A stretch of DNA of 10,469 bases. Source: Hemicentrotus pulcherrimus (Eukaryota; Echinodermata; Echinoidea; Camarodonta; Strongylocentrotidae). This document shows, one piece after another, positions 1 to 6,025 of this stretch. Both the position numbers and the translations under genes were made by a program. Position 1 is the first letter of the stretch. Every line of letters begins with the position of its first letter. The notes under the pieces were generated by a model that was given only the letters and a program-made list of their open reading frames with translations, ran no database searches and was not told the origin of the DNA. Location: the NCBI GenBank assembly GCA_003118195.1, contig BEXV01005343.1, positions 1 through 10,469 of the forward strand. The letters are read 5' to 3'.

Positions 1-340
1 AACCCTTGATCCGCGCCGGGAAGACCTGTAGTGTCATCCCTAGCTAGCTGGAAAAGCTGCATATGGGTTATCCAGTCGTTTCATGTTCATTATACTTGTA
101 TTGAATATGTATACGTGTGGACTAGAGTACGGGCATTTGGTGCGGCAGACGGACTATTGGTGCGAGACCTATTCCGCACAGATTGTCCGTCGGACATTTG
201 AGGCGAGCACGGAATGTTCGACACGGACATTCCGCGCGGATAAAATCCGCACCGATCGTCCGCTCTCGATCGATCTCTAATAGGGGGACGATCGGTGCGG
301 GTAACATTCTACGCGGTCACACCGGCAGTGACAGGGACTT
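1..340. other. GC-rich non-coding stretch with several hairpins
   Basis: I see no supported gene here; the two short overlapping reading frames on opposite strands (about 83-307) have no recognisable domain. From about 130 to 300 the sequence is rich in CG dinucleotides and repeats the words TTGGTGCG (about 137 and 159) and CGGACATT (191 and 224). Several inverted repeats sit in a row: TGTCCG/CGGACA with a 1-nt centre (184-196), a 10-bp arm pair with one G-T wobble (210-219 with 225-234), and a perfect 15-bp pair (247-261 with 286-300). This suggests a remnant of a foldback or satellite-type repeat, but I cannot name a family. Confidence 0.45.
247..300. repeat. Perfect 15-bp inverted repeat (hairpin)
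   Basis: CCGCACCGATCGTCC at 247-261 is the exact reverse complement of 286-300. The 24-nt spacer contains CGATCGATC. One G-T wobble and one A-T pair extend the stem outward. No T tract follows and the setting is eukaryotic, so it is not read as a terminator. Confidence 0.8.
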
Positions 341-440
341 CACGTAGGAGGGAAAGCGCCTTTATAGGCGCCGGAACTTGATAGCGCCTACACGTAGGAG
401 GTATAGCGCCTATACACTGTGAGTGTAGCGCCTGACTGGA
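341..440. repeat. 50-bp tandem repeat, two copies, AGCGCC cores
   Basis: CACGTAGGAGG begins at 341 and again at 391, exactly 50 bp apart, each followed by an A/T-rich link and AGCGCCT. The two units (341-390, 391-440) share their left parts and a TAGCGCCT core further right, with diverged sequence between. A related copy reappears at 1893-1941, beyond the non-LTR element. Confidence 0.6.
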
Positions 441-446
441 GTTTTG
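399..446. repeat. Left member of a direct-repeat pair flanking the non-LTR element
   Basis: AGGTATAGCGCCT, then about 15 diverged bases, then TAGCGCCTG and, after two mismatches, TGGAGTTTTG. The same ordered blocks occur at 1893-1941. The pair brackets the non-LTR retrotransposon, so it is either an unusually long, old target-site duplication or two surviving copies of a minisatellite that the element entered. Confidence 0.5.
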
Positions 447-491
447 TGTTTTTTCAATGTATAATCGCTCCTCAACGAGTGACTATAGAGG

Positions 492-680
492 ATGAAATTG
501 GGATGCTTGCAGCAGAGGTTCAGCGTGGAGGTGATCGAGGATCTTCGACAGTCTAAGATGGAGAACCAACAACTCCTAGAACAGAATCGACTTTTCAGTC
601 TGCAAGTGGAGAAGCTACATATGGAGCCAAGGCAGGGATTGCGCTGTCATAGTGTAATTGGTTTGTTCACTCATGCGTAA
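492..680 (+). CDS. Short unknown reading frame with coiled-coil-like composition
   Basis: This 62-residue open frame is not recognised. Its middle (about residues 12-45) is rich in Glu, Gln, Leu and Lys with leucines spaced roughly as in a coiled coil (VIEDLRQSK, LLEQN, LQVEKL); the C-terminal 15 residues look unrelated. It lies between the left flanking repeat and the 2A-bearing ORF of the non-LTR element. First ORFs of CR1/L2-type elements often include coiled coils, so this may be a scrap of ORF1 or of the 5' UTR. That is inference from position and composition; it may also be chance. No start context or polyadenylation signal supports it as a host gene. Confidence 0.2.
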   Translation: MKLGCLQQRFSVEVIEDLRQSKMENQQLLEQNRLFSLQVEKLHMEPRQGLRCHSVIGLFTHA

Positions 681-734
681 AGTCTGTGCTGACTTTCTTT
701 CTTTGTTTGCTTTGAATAGGCCTGTTCTATCACA

Positions 735-1253
735 ATGAATTTCACCACTTCAGTAGCTTTTGTGTGCTGTGTGGTCATGTTGTACTGTAGGTGTCATGTA
801 ATGCAACAATGGGGTCCTGCTTCTGGTCTGGTTTCTGATCCACATGTACAAAATGTTCCCTTCATGTATTTAGAAGCTAGACCTGATGCATATCCGTTGA
901 AGTCGAAATTGAAAGGAAAACATTTTTGTGCTCCAGTACAGTTATACGCTAACAGTGTATCCACTTTTCAGATTTTGATATTGTTATCTGGCGATGTGAA
1001 TCCGAACCCAGGCCCTGTCACACATAACTCGGCCTCCTCGGATAACGATAACAGTCCGAGGTATTCTATATCATACATGTATGACAATAAAACACTTCAC
1101 TCTTTTAATTCGCGTTCATTCTCGCTACTGTGGCGTGAACAAAATGAGGAATTATGTAATATGATTATGTCTTTAGGTATTACTAGACATGACATCGGGC
1201 GGAAGACACATCGAGGTATGAAGGGGGCCGTGATCGTTTTAATAACAACCTAA
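735..1253 (+). pseudogene. N-terminal 2A-bearing part of the non-LTR ORF2 polyprotein (broken)
   Basis: This 172-residue frame starts MNFTTSVAF and has a hydrophobic, cysteine-rich first 20 residues. A 2A-type motif lies at residues 79-94 (hydrophobic ILILLSG, then DVNPNPGP). The following 60 residues are polar, a linker often seen between 2A and the endonuclease. The frame runs into a stop at 1251-1253. In another frame from about 1229, RDRF...LKLGMLNCRSVRNK leads directly into the endonuclease, so the stop results from a frameshift near the G run at 1224-1228. In the intact family, 2A would separate the N-terminal peptide from the endonuclease/reverse transcriptase during translation. Confidence 0.75.
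969..1016 (+). other. 2A-type ribosome-skipping peptide motif (DVNPNPGP)
   Basis: Residues 79-94 of the ORF at 735 read as a short hydrophobic helix followed by G-D-V-N-P-N-P-G-P, matching the D-V/I-x-x-N-P-G-P consensus. The key residues Asp (993-995), Asn (1005-1007) and the Pro-Gly-Pro end (1008-1016) are all present. Such motifs make the ribosome skip the Gly-Pro bond. They are known from some animal viruses and, independently, near the start of ORF2 of APE-type non-LTR retrotransposons in sea urchins, amphioxus and others. Confidence 0.88.
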
Positions 1254-1580
1254 AACTTGGTATGTTGAATTGCCGTTCTGTTCGTAATAAATCTACCTTA
1301 TTATTAGAGGAATTTATTATTGACCATAGTTTAGATTTTACATGTGTTTGTGAATCTTGGCTAACTGCATCAGATGATGCAGTGATTGCTGATCTTTGCC
1401 CTCGTGGTTATCTGTTCAGCACCATCCCAGAGCTGCTAAACGTGGCCGCGACGGGGTCGGTTTTCTCTACAGGGACAGTCTCCACGTCGATATTAATCCA
1501 ACAGGCAAATTCGAAACCTTTGAATCAATGTCTGGAACTGTATCTGGCGGCTCTACACAGCTCGACATTATAGTCATATA
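1229..1580 (+). pseudogene. APE-type endonuclease fragment of the non-LTR element
   Basis: The frame from about 1229 through 1262 gives LNCRSVRNK, in which the motif Asn and Lys of apurinic-type endonucleases are recognisable, then CESWL (residues 30-34 of the frame starting at 1262), which carries the catalytic Glu in the family pattern E-T/S-W-L. After GYLFSTIP the frame is lost; GVGFLYRDSL, the next conserved block, continues in another frame from about 1437, so a frameshift lies near 1425-1440. The fragment ends at LDIIVIY (about 1575), where family members continue with RPP. The later catalytic Asp and His blocks are absent. The domain would nick target DNA to prime reverse transcription; this copy cannot. 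Confidence 0.8.
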
Positions 1581-1625
1581 CAGTCGGACCAACAGGATAC
1601 CAGTCTTTCAATCAGTTTCTTATNT

Positions 1626-1739
1626 CATGCTGGACCTTCATTATGGAATACTCTCCCTCAATGGATTAAGAATAGCAGTTCTGCTGAAGTGTTAAAAAAC
1701 AATCTTAAGAAATATCTGTTTAATTTAGCTTATAATTGA
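1626..1739 (+). pseudogene. C-terminal tail of the non-LTR ORF2 polyprotein
   Basis: The frame beginning at 1626 reads HAGPSLWNTLPQWIKNSS, then a lysine-rich LKNNLKKYLFNLAYN and TGA at 1737-1739. The pattern A-G-P-x-L-W-N-x-L-P followed by a short basic Leu/Phe-rich end is what one sees after the reverse transcriptase in many CR1/L2/Rex-type elements. It joins almost directly to the endonuclease fragment, so the reverse transcriptase domain is missing. One undetermined base (n) lies at 1624 beside the junction. The open frame in another phase over this stretch (1396-1695) is a mixture of the real endonuclease end and a shadow of this tail. Confidence 0.72.
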
Positions 1740-1890
1740 TTTCCATAACCTTACATGTCTGTACCTTTCCTATCGCATTTTGTATAAATGTATCATGTAC
1801 CGTATGTATTTCATCTTTTGCACAAGCTGCGCCTTGAGCATTTGACTGTCAAGTGGATTTGGCGCATTATAAATCATATGTATTATTATG
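1740..1890 (+). other. 3' UTR and 3' end of the non-LTR element with GCGCC/GGCGC stem
   Basis: TGCGCC at 1828-1833 pairs exactly with GGCGCA at 1861-1866, and CTTGA/TCAAG inside can extend the structure. The following ATTATAAATCAT...TATTATTAT tract resembles the short A/T microsatellite at the 3' end of CR1/L2-group elements. Such stem-containing 3' ends are thought to be recognised by the element's reverse transcriptase. Confidence 0.75.
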
Positions 1891-1892
1891 TA

Positions 1893-1941
1893 AGGTATAG
1901 CGCCTGTGTAAATAATAATATAGCGCCTGTATGGAGTTTTG
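1893..1941. repeat. Right member of the direct-repeat pair flanking the non-LTR element
   Basis: It shares AGGTATAGCGCCT, TAGCGCCTG and TGGAGTTTTG, in order and with nearly identical spacing, with 399-446. The inner 15 bases have drifted to an A/T-rich sequence. The Gypsy remnant begins about 20 bp downstream. Confidence 0.5.
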
Positions 1942-1960
1942 CCCATATTAAGGTCAGAGA

Positions 1961-2494
1961 TTTGAGGTCAGGAATGATCATCGGACACTTCGTTTGATTT
2001 ATACATTTCCGAGATTTGCAGGGACCGATGGCTCGGTGGCTGCAAGTGATAGCAGAATGCGGCTTCAAAACCGTGCACAGTGCTGGACGCTCACTTAATG
2101 TTTCGTCATGTAGGCGAAGGCAGTGACGGATTGTGGTCAGTGTGTGTAGGCGGAAGTTCAAGGAGTCAGCAATCACTGATGAACAAATAGCACCGACAGT
2201 GGAGGGACCCCAAGATAGCTATGCGGAGGCAAGGACAGTTACGATAGAACCCAGCATCAGGAATGAGCAGATGAGCCAAGACGAGGTGCAAGATCCTTCA
2301 GTCAAGTACGACATGGATCCTGGAAGCAAAGCAGCAGTCAGGGGACCGGCCGGATTGGTCAGCAATGGCTTCAAAGTCCAGTGTGGAGAAGCCCTTGGAG
2401 GAAGTGAGCCCAACTGGAAATGAAGCAAGGCGTTCTCTACATGAAATGTGAATGTTACCAGGGCCACAGAGTAACTGAATGTTGTCTTATCAGC
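1961..2494 (+). pseudogene. Gypsy pol: RNase H end and N-terminal integrase region
   Basis: The frame at 1961 gives FEVRNDHRTLRLIYTF, matching the last RNase H block (F-x-V-R-T-D-H-x-x-L), with its Asp kept. After a frameshift at about 2008, the frame from 2007 gives FRDLQGPMARWLQV and then GFKTVHSAGRSLN, matching G-x-x-A-R-W and the H-R-x-G-x-x-H-x-N-A-D motif in decayed form. A TGA at 2124-2126 interrupts this frame, which then continues to 2423 with EQMSQDEVQDP, like the start of Gypsy integrase. From about 2408 another frame carries QLEMKQGVLYMKCE, the usual 'L-x-x-x-x-G-V-L-Y-R' block before the zinc-binding domain. This region would have helped in minus-strand RNA removal and integration; here it is dead. 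Confidence 0.78.
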
Positions 2495-2495
2495 T

Positions 2496-2713
2496 AAGCT
2501 TCGAGAAGTCGTTGTGAAGGGATTGCATGGTGGCAAGTTTAGTGGATATACCTTGGCATGAACAAGACCAGAGATGAGGTTGGCTTGAGGTTCTATTGGG
2601 TAGGAACGGATGCAGACATCCGCTGGAGTGTACGGCAGGTGAAGATAGTTCATAATTATGTGGACAGGTTGAAACCCTACGAAGTGGCACTCTTCGGCCT
2701 ACGGACTCCTAAT
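2496..2713 (+). pseudogene. Gypsy integrase zinc-binding domain fused to pol C-terminus (core deleted)
   Basis: The frame at 2496 reads KLREVVVKGLHGGKFSGY, the 'lre-x-x-x-x-x-LH-x-x-x-x-GH' start of the integrase H2C2 zinc-binding domain; the first His is kept and the second is Tyr. A frameshift near 2551 moves to the frame at 2552: LGMNKTRDEVGLRFYW, then DADIRWSVRQ. The C-x-x-C pair and the whole D,D-35-E core are missing: RQ at 2633-2638 runs directly into VKIVHNYVDRLKPYE, a variant of the VHYDRLKPY block at the C-terminus of Gypsy integrase. The frame ends at 2714-2716 (TAG). So roughly 250 codons have been deleted at about 2638-2645. Confidence 0.78.
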
Positions 2714-2741
2714 TAGAAGCGAGTGTAAGTCAGCACGAAGG

Positions 2742-2950
2742 TTGAGCAGGACGCTCCTAGCCAACTTGCACATGTCAGCTTTAGGAGAGGAAGAGGAGGT
2801 TGACCCCGTTGTCAGGGAAGCTTCGAAACTTGTTGAACCGACTGTACCTGCACCACGAAAGGTTCCTGTCCCAGCCTCTAGGAGAAATCCCACGAGAACT
2901 ATGAATCCACCAAGGACCAACTTATTTAATCTTGCCATAAACTCAAAACT
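2742..2950 (+). pseudogene. C-terminal tail of Gypsy pol polyprotein
   Basis: The open frame from 2742 shows an acidic stretch (GEEEEVDP), then a proline- and arginine-rich segment ending VPASRRNPTRTMNPPRTN. Arg/Pro-rich ends of the form RRxxRxxxPPxR are common at the very C-terminus of Gypsy pol proteins, after the integrase. The frame continues to 3131, but after about 2950 the composition becomes that of the AT-rich 3' UTR, so the extension is probably not ancient coding sequence. It is offset from the preceding block (2552-2713), so at least one more frameshift lies between 2713 and 2742. Confidence 0.55.
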
Positions 2951-3579
2951 AAGCAGCCAGTACTTTGCCATTCCAACCAATGTATTTTGTTGTTCATTCA
3001 TCTTGAATTATGCATTCCTTCTACCCTTCACCCTTTGTCTGACTTCAAACTCATATTTCATTCGTTCTCCCTCTACATCTTTTGTTCTTCCACTCTACCC
3101 GAGTTCTTATGTTGCACTTTGCCAAAGTTGAAAGAATTACTTTTGTTGTATTGTTACTATGCGAATATTTCGTATTTACGATATAGTTGAGGAATCAATG
3201 TTTTGTATTTGTCAGAGAGCAGAAGAGAAAGAAGAGGGTTATGTTTTATTCCAACATGTATAAGCGTATATTTTTATGAACAAAATTATATGTACGCCTT
3301 GATACACATATGCATTTTGTTTTATTCTATGTATTTCATGCTTCTACATTTCTGGTCCTTTACCTTCCGCACCTTTTCTTTTCTATGACTTTCCCGTTTT
3401 TCTCTACTCCTCTTTTGTTCTTAATTCTCTCTACTTTTGTACATAGATTATTTTGTTATAGCTTAGTTTTATATGTATTTTAAGGAGTTTTTAAGTATTT
3501 GTATACTTTTTTCGAAAGATTATTCTGAAGTGATATTATCTTGTGTTGTTAAAGAGTGGTCCGAGGACAGCCCACACTT
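2950..3579 (+). other. AT-rich 3' untranslated region of the Gypsy element, no gene
   Basis: About 630 bp between the pol tail and the polypurine tract. It is T-rich with many TTCTTTTC- and TCTACTTTTG-type words and no supported coding sequence; the short open frames at about 2987-3190 and 3203-3388 are hydrophobic translations of this T-rich strand. Confidence 0.6.
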
Positions 3580-3589
3580 GGGGAGGGGC
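3578..3589 (+). promoter_or_regulatory. Polypurine tract of the Gypsy element
   Basis: TTGGGGAGGGGC immediately precedes the LTR start TGTGTAG. A purine run abutting the 3' LTR is where plus-strand DNA synthesis is primed in LTR retrotransposons. Confidence 0.8.
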
Positions 3590-3970
3590 TGTGTAGCATA
3601 ACTAGTCCAGTCATTTAGTAAGACGTAGAGGGCGTTATAGTTAATTGTGAAATATATATGTGTACATCTTGAGATGTCAGTCAGTCAGCGTTGACCTGTC
3701 GTTGACCTGTCGTTGCGACAGGTCCGTTACCAGGAACGAGTAAAGTTAATTGAACTGCAGATATACTGTGCAAGTGTTGTTTCTTGAGTTCCTGTCAGAC
3801 ATTCAGTGATTGCGGAAGTGAGTAAAATGAGAGCTAGTCCACGTTATTCTTACACGATATAATTTTGTGAGAGCCCACTGATAGTTGATGAATGATTGTC
3901 AAGAGCGTGGACCGGGTTTTGAGAGACTGCAAGGCAGAACGCTACCCCGGCAGAGCCCGGTTACGCCACA
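3590..3970 (+). repeat. 3' LTR of the Gypsy element (381 bp)
   Basis: The LTR begins TGTGTAGCATAAC right after the polypurine tract and ends GGTTACGCCACA; the two ends are imperfect inverted repeats of each other (TGTG...TAAC), with the usual TG...CA termini. An A/T-rich AAATATATATG (about 3650) could act as a TATA element and a strong hairpin follows at 3704-3724. No partner 5' LTR is in the window, so the borders rest on the polypurine tract and terminal sequence only. Confidence 0.78.
3689..3724. repeat. 11-bp direct repeat and 9-bp hairpin inside the LTR
   Basis: CGTTGACCTGT occurs at 3689-3699 and 3700-3710. GACCTGTCG (3704-3712) pairs perfectly with CGACAGGTC (3716-3724) around a 3-nt loop. 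It lies about 50 bp after the TATA-like sequence, where it would be in the transcribed leader of the LTR RNA. Confidence 0.75.
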
Positions 3971-4020
3971 CTTTATTGAATGGAATAATTACATTAAAAA
4001 AATATCGTTAAAGCACTTCA

Positions 4021-4044
4021 TATAAAGTGATGTATAAAGTGATG
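4021..4044. repeat. 12-bp tandem repeat, two copies
   Basis: TATAAAGTGATG is repeated exactly at 4021-4032 and 4033-4044, followed by TATA. It lies between the LTR and the minisatellite; the rest of 3971-4069 has no visible gene. Confidence 0.85.
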
Positions 4045-4069
4045 TATAGCCAGCATTCTACGCATTTCG

Positions 4070-4303
4070 GGGTAGATTGAATTGGGGCTGCATCCACGTC
4101 CTTTAAAGGCTGATGTATTGGACCGGAATTGTGCCAATGTCATTATGGGCCGATGTATTGGATCAGGGCTGGACCTACGTCCTTCAGCCGATATATTGGA
4201 CCCGGATTGCGCCCACGTCCTTATAGACCGATGTACTGGATCAGGGCTGCGCGTACGTCCTTCAGCCGATGTATTGAATTTGGGCTACATCCACGTCCAT
4301 AAG
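4070..4303. repeat. Minisatellite, six units with alternating 40/38-bp lengths
   Basis: Units start at about 4070, then at 4110, 4150, 4188, 4228 and 4266, with core CCGATGTATTGGA...GGGCTG...CCTACGTCCTT. Lengths from 4110 are 40, 38, 40, 38, 38. Units alternate between two types: one with GGACC-GGATTG and an ATAGA/ATGGG end, and one with GGATCAGGGCTG and a TTCAG end, giving a 78-bp higher-order period. Because 78 is a multiple of three, an open frame (4082-4330) persists with a 26-residue periodicity; I regard that as a by-product. Confidence 0.88.
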
Positions 4304-4674
4304 CCGAGTCACCAAGACAAGGCTAGTTGAGCCGCCGTTCATTAGCCGTGTCGGCTATCCAAAAACTTACCTACGGGGAGGACAAGCTGCTCAAGCTCGA
4401 CTTAACTTGACACAATCCAGTGTCTGAAGTGTTATAGTGTGTATGAGATAGAGAAACGTCTATCAATAACTGCAGCTTATGCCTAGGTCACATATAGGCC
4501 TACACCGGGCCCCGTACGATGCTGCGTTGTCCATTGACAACTTACAGAAAACATCGTGAGGGCCCGTCCGGGCACCGTCCAGAGCCCGCATGGGACCCGT
4601 TTAGTTCCCCACGGGCCCTTACGCGCTCTCTACGGCCTAACGGTCAGATAAAAACGCCAGGAGAATCGGGAGCA
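4304..4674. other. Non-coding target-site flank, left of the P element
   Basis: No supported gene. It becomes GC-rich after about 4500 (GGGCCC words). CGTGAGGGCCCGT at 4555-4567 and ACGGGCCCTTACG at 4611-4623 form a 13-bp inverted repeat with one mismatch. A TATAGGCCTAC word occurs at about 4492. Confidence 0.5.
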
Positions 4675-4682
4675 GGCAACTC
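4675..4682. repeat. Target-site duplication, left copy (8 bp)
   Basis: GGCAACTC directly precedes the terminal inverted repeat and is repeated exactly at 10252-10259, directly after the right end. Eight-base duplications are the mark of P-element transposition. Confidence 0.95.
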
Positions 4683-4712
4683 TAGAGTACCTACATAAAG
4701 AGAGAAGCGACA
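4683..4712 (+). repeat. P-element terminal inverted repeat, left
   Basis: Thirty bases beginning TAGAGTACCTACATAAAGAG match the reverse complement of 10222-10251 except position 23 (A here, T there). Similarity stops sharply after position 30. Confidence 0.95.
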
Positions 4713-4852
4713 TAGGGGGACCGGAATTTGATGGTCACGTGACTCCTGGTGCCATTTTGTTTCAATCCGCAGCGCAGCGCTATCATTCTTACCGCGACTG
4801 TGATATCAAACGAGCTCGAGCTGACAGTCAGTAATTTAAAGAACACGACAAA
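4713..4852 (+). promoter_or_regulatory. Probable promoter/5' UTR of the transposase gene
   Basis: The 140 bp between the left terminal repeat and the THAP start codon hold the subterminal repeat at 4751-4765 and a 10-bp palindrome GTCACGTGAC (4734-4743) containing an E-box CACGTG. GCCATTTTG also matches a YY1-like motif. No convincing TATA box is seen; TTTAAA at about 4835 is too close to the ATG. The function is inferred from position. Confidence 0.45.
4751..4765 (+). repeat. Subterminal inverted repeat, left (15 bp)
   Basis: GCCATTTTGTTTCAA is the exact reverse complement of 10193-10207. P elements carry internal inverted repeats besides the terminal ones; these are typically protein-binding sites or transposition enhancers. 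Confidence 0.85.
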
Positions 4853-5004
4853 ATGACGGGTTGTTGCGCCTTCGGGTGCCGCAATAATTCGGAGAAAGGG
4901 TACAAGATGCATAGGTTCCCCGCAGATCCACAAAGACGAAAAATATGGGAGAACAAAGTGAGCAGAGTGGGTGGAAACCAACTTCTTCATCTTGTTTGTG
5001 CGAG
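4853..5004 (+). pseudogene. P-type transposase exon 1: first part of THAP zinc finger
   Basis: The ATG at 4853 opens MTGCCAFGCRNNSEKGYK, the start of a THAP domain (C2CH zinc-dependent DNA-binding module). Cys4 and Cys9 form the first zinc pair (C-x4-C), HRFP (residues 20-23) and Trp32 in KIWENKV match conserved THAP positions, and Cys49 in LVCA is the third ligand, with normal spacing. The exon ends inside a codon (two bases, AG) at a good donor GAG|GTAAGA. In the P superfamily the THAP domain binds the transposon ends. This exon has no visible lesion; the fault is at the junction with exon 2. A long open frame on the opposite strand (4691-5020) is its shadow. Confidence 0.9.
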
Positions 5005-5455
5005 GTAAGAGAAGTGCCATATCGGTCCCATGTATTAATATCCGTGTAGGCCTATAGGTTATGTATGTAAACTTGAACTTGCAGAATACATTGCCTGAAT
5101 TGGTCTACAGGATTCAACCAGAACTGAACAGAATGTTTATTAAACCTTAAAGAATAACCGACTTTTAGTCTTAGAATGTATAAACACATGAATGGTGAAT
5201 AATGGCAAGAATTCTGATGCTACTGTTAAAAAGCGTGAGAGTGGATTCGAATTTCTGGGTTCTTCTAGCACTGACACTGCCACTGTAGGCTAGGGTCTAC
5301 TGACTACTGGCCACTGCCACTGAAACGTGTCTGCTGCACTCTTTTAAAACAGACACAAAATCACTCTAACCAAGATTTAATTAAAGAAATTGCTAGGTAA
5401 TCTAATTCAGGGTCTCTTGAACTCTTACTAAGTAAGAGTACAAATTTGGAGTATC

Positions 5456-5631
5456 AGAGTTGAAAGTGAAATTAAAAAAAAATATCCCCTCACTACAGTC
5501 TTATGAGCTAACTTAACTTGATTGTTAACGTTAGACTGGCAGTAGAGTTGAAAGTGAAATTTAGAAAGAAATGAATATCCTTTCACTCCAGTCTTATGAT
5601 CTAACTTAATTGATAACGCTAGACTGGCAGT
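5456..5631. repeat. 88-bp tandem duplication in intron 1
   Basis: AGAGTTGAAAGTGAAATT begins at 5456 and again at 5544, and both copies end with AGACTGGCAGT (5543, 5631). Shared blocks include CAGTCTTATGA and CTAACTTAA. The copies differ by substitutions and small compensating indels. A third copy starts (AGAG at 5632) but diverges at once. Confidence 0.88.
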
Positions 5632-6025
5632 AGAGGGGCACGGCCGATTTGGGAGACTGAACAAGAGGACAATAGAAACAAGTCAACGCCAACAATAAGG
5701 CCCTTTTTCTCAGCCAAATTTTTCCCTCTCTAAAATCAGAAGCCCATTTGTTTGATGTGGGGATCATGACAAAAAATGTTATGAAAACAAAAGTAGACAA
5801 TTGGGTGTAATTTTTCATGAAGAATCTGCCTATCACATTTTCATTTTGATCCAGTTTTTTTAACCAAAAAAAATGAGTTTCAGAATTGTTTAAACAACAA
5901 AGATGTTTCGGTCTTCATGGTTCCGTTTGTAATTCACATTTGAAAATGGTGGCTTTTTAGCGTATCGGCATGTGCTGTTGGTGATGCAATAGAATCAAAA
6001 CTATTCGATGTGGAATAGTGAGATG

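Larger units (their letters stand above)
735..1890 (+). mobile_element. Internally deleted CR1/L2-like non-LTR retrotransposon with 2A peptide
   Basis: In order the element shows a 2A-bearing N-terminal ORF (735-1253), the first part of an APE-type endonuclease (about 1229-1580), the C-terminal tail of the ORF2 polyprotein (1626-1739), a 3' UTR, and a 3' end with a GCGCC...GGCGC stem followed by TATTATTAT. This order and 3' end are typical of CR1/L2-group elements. Most of the endonuclease and all of the reverse transcriptase palm are missing, so about 2 kb or more has been lost between 1580 and 1626. Frameshifts near 1225 and 1430 also break it. The 5' boundary is uncertain: if the flanking direct repeats are its borders, it begins near 447. 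Confidence 0.85.
1961..3970 (+). mobile_element. 3' portion of a Ty3/Gypsy LTR retrotransposon, internally deleted
   Basis: The order is: last part of RNase H (1961-2126), connection region and start of integrase (2127-2494), integrase zinc-binding domain (2496-2638), pol C-terminal tail (2642-2950), an AT-rich 3' UTR, a polypurine tract (3580-3588) and one LTR (3590-3970). This is the standard 3' half of a Gypsy element. Protease, reverse transcriptase, most of RNase H, the integrase core and the 5' LTR are absent. I found no second copy of the LTR start TGTGTAGCATAAC upstream, so the element is truncated or its left part is lost. Many frameshifts and stops show it is old and inactive. Confidence 0.87.

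Noticed and set aside
969..1016. 2A motif as evidence of an integrated virus
   Set aside because: It lies directly upstream of an APE endonuclease and a CR1/L2-type 3' end, and no viral replicase or capsid sequence is present.
2219..2653. 144-residue open frame on the minus strand
   Set aside because: The plus strand carries recognisable Gypsy integrase blocks here; the minus frame is a shadow with no domain.
4070..4303. CRISPR-like array of regular repeats
   Set aside because: The repeats are adjacent with no unique spacers, the units diverge throughout, and the setting is a eukaryotic transposon-rich region.
4082..4330. 82-residue repeat protein
   Set aside because: It is a translation of the minisatellite; the periodic residues follow from the 78-bp repeat, with no start context or other gene signals.
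4691..5020. 109-residue open frame on the minus strand
   Set aside because: It is the antisense of the left P end and THAP exon 1, where the plus strand has a clear domain and splice donor.
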